From an uncultured Lachnospiraceae bacterium (GTDB taxonomy: Bacteria; Bacillota; Clostridia; Lachnospirales; Lachnospiraceae): a stretch of 55,848 bases of DNA. The notes beneath the pieces were generated by a model. That model did not search any database. It saw only the letters and a program-made list of their open reading frames with translations, and had not been told where the DNA came from. Positions within the stretch are counted from its first letter, which is position 1. Each line of letters begins with the position of its first letter. Below are positions 1 to 7,476 of this stretch, one piece after another. Where the stretch lies: positions 1-55,848 of the forward strand of contig CAJUIM010000003.1 of assembly GCA_910586275.1 (NCBI GenBank), in the 5' to 3' direction. A program made the translations under genes and the position numbers.

Positions 1-87
1 CATTTTTTATGCCGGACGGAAAACACAATATACCGCAGCCGCCGGACGGAAGGGAACGCCATGCTGGGAGGTTACCATACGGAGCGG

Positions 88-153
88 ACTGTCCCTGCCG
101 ATGCTCTGAACGGAAATGCCGGCGCAGGCATAAAGCCGAAAATCGATTTCCGT
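88..153. repeat. dispersed intergenic repeat, copy 1
   Basis: This stretch begins ACTGTCCCT and ends AAAATCGATTTCCGT. It aligns over about 65 bases with 26706-26767, which begins the same way and ends AAAATTGATTTCCGT; GGCGCAG is shared in the middle. Neither copy lies in a recognisable gene. I see no gene in positions 1-314; besides this repeat it holds only the terminator described next. Confidence 0.45.
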
Positions 154-214
154 GGGCGGAGACTTTCCGCCAGTACCGCCCCCACCGCCTTACCATATCC
201 ACAGGACCGGACGC

Positions 215-281
215 AAAAAAGACATAGGATAACTTATGCATCCGGCTGAAACAGATTGCCGGCCGCATAAGCTATTCTATG
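215..281 (-). terminator. intrinsic terminator after the MATE gene
   Basis: Arms 223-239 and 265-281 pair at 15 of 17 positions, and an inner CCGGC/GCCGG stem extends the hairpin. Read on the minus strand, the hairpin is followed by TTTTTT (215-220). It lies about 35 bases past the stop of the MATE gene and would end the long minus-strand gene set. Confidence 0.75.
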
Positions 282-314
282 CCTAACTAACATTTCAAAA
301 CTCATTCCGTAAAT

Positions 315-1658
315 CTATACTACCGAAATATGCTTCCACTTCCCCCTTGCATACCGGACGGAGAAGCAGATTCCCCGGAACAGCCAATCCACTCCCATGG
401 CTGCCCAAATTCCGAATACCCCCATCTTCATATGCACTGCAAAAATCACACTGCAGCCAATCCGGAAGATCCACATGGATACTACGGAAAGAATCATGGT
501 GAATTTCACGTCTGCGGCAGCCCTTAAAGTATTGGGGAGAAAAAACGAAAGGGGCCAGACCGTTACTACGCAGCCGCAGTAAAAAAGCAAAATACGGTAA
601 GTATAGCCGGCGGCTTCCTCCGACAGCCCATAAGCCCGGATAATAAACGGCAGGAGCAGCACCACGGCCGTATTGGATATAAACAGGCATGCATAAACTG
701 CCTTCATCAGTTTTTTTGTATAGTAAGAAACCATGTCATAGTCCCCTGCCCCTACGCACTGTGCAGCCACCGGAAGCATGGCAAATCCCATGGCCAGCCC
801 TGGAAGAATGGCAAAGGAAGCAATATTGTTGGCTACCGCATTGGCGGCAATGGAGGCAGTTCCGAAACCGGAAACTACGCTGAGCACCAAAATTTTCCCC
901 AACTGGAACATGCTGTTTTCCAATCCGTTGGGCACCCCCAGATACAGAATTTTCTTTAACAGCATCGGCTCCGTTTTCAGGGAAAAGGGATGGCATATGT
1001 GGATTCTGTTTTTCGGCTTATTCAGATAATAAAGAATCAGCACACATGCAATCCCTCTGGATACGGAGGTAGGAATCGCCACCCCCTCAATCCCTCTGTG
1101 CATCCCGTAAATCAGCAGGGCATTTCCCCCGATGTTCACGCCGTTCATAAGAAGGGATATTTTCATGGCAAGGGCGGAATCCCCCATTGCCCGGAACAGG
1201 GAGGTGCCCGCATTATACAACGCAATCATAGGGATGGAAATAAATACTAAGAGCATATATACCTTGCAGTTATACATCACATCCGGCTCTATTTTCCCGA
1301 AAACTGTCTGAATCATCAGGTTCCTGCCCAAATATGCCAGAACCGTAACCGCCAAAGAAGCCTTCAGGATAAAACGCAGCAGTTCATTTGCCGCCCGGCA
1401 TGCCATCTCTTCATTCCCTTTCCCCAGATATTGTCCCGCAATCACCGCCCCGCCCGTAGCTGCCGCGGCAAAGATACTGATGACAAGAAACATAAGTGTG
1501 TCCACCAAAGAGACACCGGAAACGGCCGCCTCTCCCACGCTGGCAATCATTACCGAATCCGCAAGCCCTACCAATGCCTGCAGAAACTGATCTGCAATCA
1601 GCGGAAGAATCAGTTTTGCCAGATCCTTATTTGAAAAAAGATACTTCTTCGTATCCAT
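315..1658 (-). CDS. MATE family multidrug/Na+ antiporter
   Basis: Polytopic membrane protein of 447 residues with about twelve hydrophobic segments, the normal size for MATE exporters (MatE Pfam type; NorM/DinF relatives). The family uses Na+ or H+ gradients to export cationic drugs or metabolites. The N-terminal pattern LAKLILPLIADQFLQALVGLADSVM is typical in style of these proteins. I chose the ATG at 1658, preceded by GAGGAG at 6 bases; a start at 1691 would overlap the upstream GH3 gene and lacks that site. It begins 22 bases after the GH3 stop, so it is the last gene of the glycan operon and might export a by-product or toxic aglycone. Substrate cannot be read from sequence. Confidence 0.88.
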   Translation of the reverse strand: MDTKKYLFSNKDLAKLILPLIADQFLQALVGLADSVMIASVGEAAVSGVSLVDTLMFLVISIFAAAATGGAVIAGQYLGKGNEEMACRAANELLRFILKASLAVTVLAYLGRNLMIQTVFGKIEPDVMYNCKVYMLLVFISIPMIALYNAGTSLFRAMGDSALAMKISLLMNGVNIGGNALLIYGMHRGIEGVAIPTSVSRGIACVLILYYLNKPKNRIHICHPFSLKTEPMLLKKILYLGVPNGLENSMFQLGKILVLSVVSGFGTASIAANAVANNIASFAILPGLAMGFAMLPVAAQCVGAGDYDMVSYYTKKLMKAVYACLFISNTAVVLLLPFIIRAYGLSEEAAGYTYRILLFYCGCVVTVWPLSFFLPNTLRAAADVKFTMILSVVSMWIFRIGCSVIFAVHMKMGVFGIWAAMGVDWLFRGICFSVRYARGKWKHISVV

Positions 1659-1680
1659 TACGAACTCCTCTGCCCTTTCG

Positions 1681-3831
1681 TCATCCCACAAATCTGTCCG
1701 CTGCCTTTATCTCCGTTTCCAAAGGCTTCTTTCCGGTCAGTAAAACGCTTACCCTGTCCGGTTGGCTTCCGCCTGCATACACTATGGTATCCGTTTCCGC
1801 CCACAGCCTTTCCCCTTCTTCGTCCACCACCTGGAAGCAGACGGTTTTCACATCAAAAACAACTTCCTTTGTTTCTCCCGCTTTCAGAGATACCCTGCGA
1901 AACTGTGCTAATGCGGCATTGGGAACGGCCAGCCTGCTGCCCGTCAGTTTTATGTAAACCTGTACGATTTCATCACAGTCATAGGAGGAATCATTGGTTA
2001 CCTGAACCGACACTTTTACGCTATCCTTCCTGTCCCATGCCCCTGTCTCCACCTGCAGATTCCGGTACAGAAAGTTCCCATAGCTTAATCCATATCCGAA
2101 TGGATACAAAGCCTCTCCCCTCATATACCGATACGTCCGGTTTGCCATGCCATAGTCCTCAAAAGGGGGTAAGTCTTCTGCCGAAAGATAAAAGGTAACG
2201 GGCAGCCTGCCGGAAGGCACTGCCTTTCCGAAAAGAAGGTTGGCTGCTGCGATTCCTCCCATCTGTCCCGGATACCAAGTCTGCAGGATTGCGTTTCCGT
2301 GCTCTTTGGCATAGGACAAGTTCATTGCGCTTCCCGTGCTGATTAAAAATACTACCGGCTTTCCGGTTCCGCAGACGGCTTCCATAAGCGCTTTCTGCGA
2401 ATCCGGGAACTCCAAATCAATCTTATCCGCCCCTGCATAACTGTTATTGGCATCTCCCTCTTCCCCTTCCAGCCTTGCATCCAGCCCAAGGCAGAGGAAC
2501 ACCACATCACTGCGTTCCGCCATGGAAACCGCTTCCGATATGCGGTCGTTGGCTTCCGCCAACGCTTCCACATTTTCCCGGTAAAGGTGACAGCCTTCCG
2601 AATAATATACCCGGGCATCATCCCCTGCCAGCTTCCGGATTCCTTCCAAAATGGTATAATGTTCGGTAGCCGTACCGTTGTAATTCCCTTTCAGTATTTC
2701 ACGGCTGTCCGCATTGGGGCCGATGACCGCCACCGCTTTCAGATTTTCCTTCCGCAAAGGCAGGATGCCGTCGTTTTTCAGCAGAACCATGCTCTCTTCC
2801 GCCGCTTTTAACGCTGCCTGATGATGTTCTGGGGTATCGTTTTCCTCATAGGAAATGCTGTCATACTCTGTCTGCGCGTCAAACATGCCAAGGCGCATTC
2901 TGGTCATCATCACATGTTTTGCCGCCCTATGGATTTCCTCTTCCGTAAGAAGCCCTTCCTCATAAGCCTGAAGCACATGCAGATACACGGCCCCGCAATT
3001 CAGGTCACAGCCGCTTTTCAGCGCCAGAGCCGCCGATTCCCTTTCGTCTTTAGTAATCATATGGTTCTTATGAAAGTCCTTAATGGCTCCGCAGTCCGAA
3101 ACATAATATCCTTGGAAACCCCATTTATCCCTGAGAATTTCCTGAATCAGATGATAGCTTCCGCATGCCGGCTCCCCGTTGATGCAATTGTAGCCGCCCA
3201 TCACGCCTTCCACGCCTGCCTCCCGGACACATGCCTCAAATGCCGGGAAATAACTTTCTGCCAAATCCTTTTTGCTTACGATGCTGTCAAAAGAATGACG
3301 CCCTTTTTCCGGTCCGGAATGGGCTGCAAAATGTTTCACACAGGCCGCGGATTTCAGCCTTTTTCCTTTTCCCTGCAGACCCTTGATAAAAGAAACGCCC
3401 ATGCGGGCTGTCAGGTAAGGATCTTCTCCATAAGTTTCGTGTCCCCTTCCCCACCTCGGATCGCGGAAAAGATTAATATTGGGCGACCAGAACGTAAGGC
3501 CTTTATATAACCCCCTGTCATTCTTCCTGACCTGTTCATTATACTTGGCGCGCCCCTCCGTAGCCGTAATATCCCCGATTTTTTCCAGAAACTCATCGTC
3601 AAAAGACGCCGCCAGACCTATAGGCTGGGGAAATACCGTAGCCGCGCCCGCTCTGGCCACTCCATGCAATGCCTCATTCCACCAATTATAATAAGGAATC
3701 CCCAGACGTTTCACTGCCGGCGCATTGTGCCTTAGCTGCGATGCTTTTTCCTCCAGCGTCATCCTGCCCAACAAGTCTTCTGCCCGTTCCTCGTCGCTCA
3801 GACTCTCATCCCGATATCTGTCCAGTCCCAT
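1681..3831 (-). CDS. GH3 beta-glucosidase/beta-xylosidase-type glycosidase
   Basis: Cytoplasmic exo-glycosidase of 716 residues with no signal peptide. The N-terminal TIM barrel carries the GH3 nucleophile in YVSDCGAIKD (Asp about residue 246) and the subsite motif KHFAAHSGPE. That motif marks the beta-glucosidase/beta-xylosidase branch and not the beta-N-acetylglucosaminidase branch (KH.PGHG). The second alpha/beta domain contains GLDARLEGEEGD, where the acid/base glutamate is expected, and a C-terminal FnIII-like domain closes the protein. The ATG at 3831 has GGAGG 5 bases upstream; longer starts (TTG 3948, ATG 3879) have poor sites. It sits between the RidA-like gene and the MATE exporter. 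It probably removes a non-reducing beta-linked glucose, xylose or similar sugar. Confidence 0.9.
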   Translation of the reverse strand: MGLDRYRDESLSDEERAEDLLGRMTLEEKASQLRHNAPAVKRLGIPYYNWWNEALHGVARAGAATVFPQPIGLAASFDDEFLEKIGDITATEGRAKYNEQVRKNDRGLYKGLTFWSPNINLFRDPRWGRGHETYGEDPYLTARMGVSFIKGLQGKGKRLKSAACVKHFAAHSGPEKGRHSFDSIVSKKDLAESYFPAFEACVREAGVEGVMGGYNCINGEPACGSYHLIQEILRDKWGFQGYYVSDCGAIKDFHKNHMITKDERESAALALKSGCDLNCGAVYLHVLQAYEEGLLTEEEIHRAAKHVMMTRMRLGMFDAQTEYDSISYEENDTPEHHQAALKAAEESMVLLKNDGILPLRKENLKAVAVIGPNADSREILKGNYNGTATEHYTILEGIRKLAGDDARVYYSEGCHLYRENVEALAEANDRISEAVSMAERSDVVFLCLGLDARLEGEEGDANNSYAGADKIDLEFPDSQKALMEAVCGTGKPVVFLISTGSAMNLSYAKEHGNAILQTWYPGQMGGIAAANLLFGKAVPSGRLPVTFYLSAEDLPPFEDYGMANRTYRYMRGEALYPFGYGLSYGNFLYRNLQVETGAWDRKDSVKVSVQVTNDSSYDCDEIVQVYIKLTGSRLAVPNAALAQFRRVSLKAGETKEVVFDVKTVCFQVVDEEGERLWAETDTIVYAGGSQPDRVSVLLTGKKPLETEIKAADRFVG

Positions 3832-3974
3832 CTCATCCTCCAAACTGCCAAAGTTACCTTGGGAAATCCGTTGCTCCATCCTGTCAGAAATCAGAGGTGG
3901 AGCTGAAAAATTTCCCGGCCTGTTCTGTTCCCGCAGGCAGTATGGCAAAGGTAATGCCGCTGCCCGAAACGGGA

Positions 3975-4439
3975 TTATTCTTCTTTCAGTTCAAACATGG
4001 CCTCTGTTTCCAACGGAATCCCTCCCGGAAGCACGTTTACGCCGATGGCCGACCGGCTTGGCGCATTGTCCGCGCCGAATAAATCAATCAGAAGCTGCGA
4101 ACCGCCGTTTGCCACATATGGCTGTGCGTCAAAACTATTGTCGCTGGCAACAAAAGTCAGTATTTTCACAGGCTGTTTCACTTTATTCAAATCCCCGATT
4201 TCCGCTTCCAGTACGGCCAGTACGTTCAGCATGGCATTCCGGGCAATTTCCAGACCCTCTTCTTTTGTGAATTCTTTGCCGAACACACCCTTTACCGGGC
4301 CGTCAATCACAGGGCCGCAGCCTGAAATATACACCAGATTCTTCCCGAAACGCTTTGCCGGGCTGTACAGTCCGCCTTTCTCCGGTGCTTTCGGCAATTT
4401 GATATTCTGTTCTTTCATAATTTCATATACGTCTTTCAT
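3975..4439 (-). CDS. RidA/YjgF superfamily protein (YjgF_endoribonc-like subgroup)
   Basis: Small trimeric-type protein of 154 residues. RidA relatives hydrolyse reactive enamine/imine intermediates released by PLP enzymes. Its opening (QNIKLPKAPEKGG) and length match the longer YjgF/chorismate-mutase-like subgroup (about 150 residues) better than classic RidA (about 128). An arginine in PSRSAIGV (R129) and a glutamate in LETEAMFEL (E144) sit where RidA active-site residues lie. Start 4439 has AAGGAG 10 bases upstream. The gene follows a D-aminoacylase-type enzyme and a fold-III PLP enzyme, so it may quench or hydrolyse the imine that enzyme releases. Exact substrate is unknown. Confidence 0.87.
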   Translation of the reverse strand: MKDVYEIMKEQNIKLPKAPEKGGLYSPAKRFGKNLVYISGCGPVIDGPVKGVFGKEFTKEEGLEIARNAMLNVLAVLEAEIGDLNKVKQPVKILTFVASDNSFDAQPYVANGGSQLLIDLFGADNAPSRSAIGVNVLPGGIPLETEAMFELKEE

Positions 4440-4550
4440 TCTTACTTCTCTCCTTATATTAAATTTTATTTTAGCAAACAACAAACGAAGTGGCACGCTT
4501 GGCCAGCCTTTGGCCGGTCCGGCATTTGCCTTCTGCGGCAGAAAGCTCTC

Positions 4551-6179
4551 TTAAGTCACACTCCGGATTTCCAGCAGTTCCGTCCGAAACTTTCCCTGTC
4601 TCTTTCCCTCTTTCAGCGCAATCCGGCCCTCCGTGAATACATAGGACAGCCCTGCGCTCAGCTGTTTTGAATTTTCATATACCGCATAATCTCTGAATTC
4701 CTCCAAAGAGAAAATATTCAGGTCTGCATAAAAGCCCTCTTGTATCACCCCTCTGTCCTTCAGGTTCAGTCTTCCGGCAGGCATGGATGTCATTTTCCGC
4801 ACCGCCTCTTCCAAAGTGAAAACCTTGCGTTTTACCACATAATCCTGAAGAAACCTAGGGAAAGCCCCATACAGCCTTGGATGCGGACAGTCGCTGACTC
4901 CGTATAAAGCATCCGAAATCAGCATGGAATAAGGCAGCTTGGCCACGGTATCCACGTCCTCCTGTGACATGCTTTGCAGGATAATGCCCACTTTCCCTTC
5001 TTCCTGTGCCAAGAGATCCGCCATAAGATCCGCCGGCTCACTATATCCCCTGCGCCGTGCCGCCTCTGCAAAATCCAGCCCGGTCAGTTCCCGGTTCTCC
5101 TGCGCCGTAACGGAACTGATCAGAATCCGTTCCCAGCCTATGGCAGTGACCATATTGTCCCATCCCTTATGTTCCCGGTACAGAGACTGCCTCAGTCTTT
5201 CTTTCCCCTGCCCGGTTTCCATCTTCCGGAACGTCAGAGACATATCCTCCTCCACCACATCCGGCGGAAGCAGGCTGATTAAGGTGGTGGAACCGCCGCA
5301 GTAAGGATAAAAATCCACCGTCACATCCCCGCCTTCTTCCCGCGCCTTCTCAATCAGCGCAATGGCCTGATGGATATTCCTTCCCCAGTTCCGGATTCCC
5401 GTTGCCTTAAAATGACTGATGTTTAACGGAATTTCCGCTGCTTTGCAGATTCCTATGATTTCTTCCACGGAAGACACCAGATTGTCCCCTTCCCCACGGA
5501 TATGACAGGCCAACGGCCTCCCGAAAGGCGCCGCCGCTTTCAGAAGTTCCGTCATCTCCTGCCGGGAGGTATAGCATTCCGGCTGGTACATAATGCCGGA
5601 AGAAACCCCTATGCAGCCCGCTTCCAATGCTTCCCTCACATAACCCTTGGCTCTGTCCATTTCCCCGTCCGTAAAAGGGCTTTTTTCATATCCCTTCACT
5701 GCCGCTTTCACGGCACCGATTCCCTGATAGCATCCTACATGAAGGGGAAGTTCTTTTTCTTCCAGAAGCTTTTTATAATGACTATAATCTTGTATCTGCA
5801 GACTGTCGGGGACAATGCCCAAGCATGGTTCCACAAAGTCCGCCATCTCCTTGCCATGTTCCTTGGTATAGGGAAAAATGCCCAAGCCGCAGTTTCCTCC
5901 TGCCACGCTTGTAAGTCCTTGCGAAAGTTCCGCCGTCCCGAAATCCTCATCGCATAATGCCGCCAAGTCACAATGCCTGTGGGTATCAATAAAGCCGGGC
6001 GTAATGATTTTTCCTTCCGCATCTATATGGCGGCCTGCAAGCGTCTCCCCCAGACCTTCGGGGCAAACGGACCGGCGGACTATTTCCCGTATTCTGCCGT
6101 CCTCTATCAGAAGATCGCCCCGAAAGGAAGCATTTCCCGTTCCGTCACAGATTTCTCCGTTATGAATCACATATCTCAT
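4551..6179 (-). CDS. D-aminoacylase / N-acyl-D-amino-acid deacylase family amidohydrolase
   Basis: Metal-dependent amidohydrolase of 542 residues, close to the usual 480-530 of D-aminoacylases. The N-terminal beta domain leads to the metal motif GFIDTHRHCD (HxH). Further motifs are the GGNCGLG loop, ACHIRGEG, LNISHFKATG and LISDALYG, whose aspartate is the expected catalytic one, and a late HPRLYGAFPRFL segment typical of the family. Family enzymes release a carboxylate from N-acyl-D-amino acids. Start 6179 has GGGAGG 9 bases upstream and lies 22 bases after the DSD1-like gene. Embedded in a sugar operon, it may instead deacetylate an N-acetyl-2-amino-2-deoxy sugar acid; that is inference. 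Confidence 0.87.
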   Translation of the reverse strand: MRYVIHNGEICDGTGNASFRGDLLIEDGRIREIVRRSVCPEGLGETLAGRHIDAEGKIITPGFIDTHRHCDLAALCDEDFGTAELSQGLTSVAGGNCGLGIFPYTKEHGKEMADFVEPCLGIVPDSLQIQDYSHYKKLLEEKELPLHVGCYQGIGAVKAAVKGYEKSPFTDGEMDRAKGYVREALEAGCIGVSSGIMYQPECYTSRQEMTELLKAAAPFGRPLACHIRGEGDNLVSSVEEIIGICKAAEIPLNISHFKATGIRNWGRNIHQAIALIEKAREEGGDVTVDFYPYCGGSTTLISLLPPDVVEEDMSLTFRKMETGQGKERLRQSLYREHKGWDNMVTAIGWERILISSVTAQENRELTGLDFAEAARRRGYSEPADLMADLLAQEEGKVGIILQSMSQEDVDTVAKLPYSMLISDALYGVSDCPHPRLYGAFPRFLQDYVVKRKVFTLEEAVRKMTSMPAGRLNLKDRGVIQEGFYADLNIFSLEEFRDYAVYENSKQLSAGLSYVFTEGRIALKEGKRQGKFRTELLEIRSVT

Positions 6180-6201
6180 GCCCTTCTGCCTCCCAACCTG
6201 T

Positions 6202-7317
6202 TTACATCAGCATGCCTCTGGCTTTCACCGTCTCCTTTTCCAGACAGTCCCCGTAATCGATATAGACGGTATTCTGCATATTAATGGCAGTACATACATG
6301 AATGGGCACAAGCACTACCTTATCGCCTACCTTCAATCCGGTATCGCCTTTTTTGCTGGTGATGATCCCATGTTCCTCGTTCATCCTCCGCAGCTGCAGA
6401 TCTTCGTTCCCTTCCACCAAAGCATAGCCCGGGTAATAATAAGGCGCGGCATCCAGCAGGATATCCATAGGGAAAGTTTTCGTTCCCCCGTCAATTACGG
6501 CATATTCCTTGCAGGGCGTACTGACTACCGTGGCATAATACCGCACCGCAATTTCGTCAAAGACAGCCGCCCCTTCCTTGCAGAGCATATAATCCTTGAA
6601 AATATAAGTTCCCGGCCGGATTTCCGTCACCTTCCCCGTCTTTGCCACTTCGATGCCGGTAGGCGTGGAACCTGCGCTGATATCCTGCAGTTCAATGCCT
6701 GCCGCACGGATTTCAGCGGCAATCTGTTCCATCAGTTCCCCCTCTTCCTTTGCGGCAATCACCTTATCCTGCGTAGGTTCATCCTGATAAACCAAACTTT
6801 TGAAAGTATAGATTCCCGTCAGCTTCAGATGAGGCAGCTTTGCCAGTTCCTTTGCCAGTTCCGCCGCCTTCTCCCTGGCAACTCCTGTCCTTTTCGCCCC
6901 GGTATCCACTTCCATACGGATTTCTACGCAGATCCCGGCCCTTCCTGCCGCTTCGTCCAAGGGAACGGCACATTCCAGGCTGTCCACTGCCAAAATCAGC
7001 CGTTTCACCTTTTTGGCCAAGGCCAAGGCCCTTTTTATCTTTGCCATGCCCACCTGCGGATAGGCCAGGAATATATCGTCCATCCCTCCTTCTGCCATTA
7101 CCTCCGCCTCGGATATCTTGGCGCAGGTAATGCCGTCCGCTCCTGCCGCCACCTGCATTCTGGCAAACAGGGGCATTTTATGTGTTTTAATATGAGGGCG
7201 CAATTTACATCCGCACTCGGATGTTTCCTCCTGCGTCTTTGCAATATTTGCTTTTGTCTTTTCCATGTCAATGACAATGCATGGCGTCTCCAACTGGCTC
7301 AGCCATTCTTCTTTCAT
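6202..7317 (-). CDS. DSD1/D-threonine aldolase family PLP enzyme
   Basis: Fold-type III PLP enzyme of 371 residues (alanine racemase N-terminal barrel plus D-serine dehydratase-like C-terminal domain). The PLP lysine lies in RPHIKTHK (about 40-47). The C-terminal HVCTAINM supplies the His/Cys pair that binds the divalent metal in this family. Known members are D-threonine aldolase, eukaryotic-type D-serine dehydratase and D-3-hydroxyaspartate enzymes, and I recall D-glucosaminate dehydratase being placed here. ATG 7317 is preceded by GAGGTGG; a GTG at 7326 is a weaker choice. Between it and the beta-mannosidase stop are 159 bases without a gene. With the neighbouring deacylase and RidA protein it forms a deacetylation-deamination module. 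Confidence 0.87.
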   Translation of the reverse strand: MKEEWLSQLETPCIVIDMEKTKANIAKTQEETSECGCKLRPHIKTHKMPLFARMQVAAGADGITCAKISEAEVMAEGGMDDIFLAYPQVGMAKIKRALALAKKVKRLILAVDSLECAVPLDEAAGRAGICVEIRMEVDTGAKRTGVAREKAAELAKELAKLPHLKLTGIYTFKSLVYQDEPTQDKVIAAKEEGELMEQIAAEIRAAGIELQDISAGSTPTGIEVAKTGKVTEIRPGTYIFKDYMLCKEGAAVFDEIAVRYYATVVSTPCKEYAVIDGGTKTFPMDILLDAAPYYYPGYALVEGNEDLQLRRMNEEHGIITSKKGDTGLKVGDKVVLVPIHVCTAINMQNTVYIDYGDCLEKETVKARGMLM

Positions 7318-7476
7318 AAATTCCACCTCATTTCCTGTTTTCTATTCTGTCGCCGCCTTGCATCCCCGCTGCAATCCTTCCCTGCACAGTCACGGCAGGG
7401 CGGAACTCTGATTGCTGACGGATGGGATGCCATGGCGTGTCTTGCAGCTGCTTTCCGCAAAAAATGCGTTAATTTC

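Noticed and set aside
4500..4545. Small palindromes (GGCCA..TGGCC and TTCTGCGGCAGAA) between the deacylase and RidA genes
   Set aside because: Stems of 5-6 bases without a T-run are expected by chance in GC-rich gaps; no clear role.
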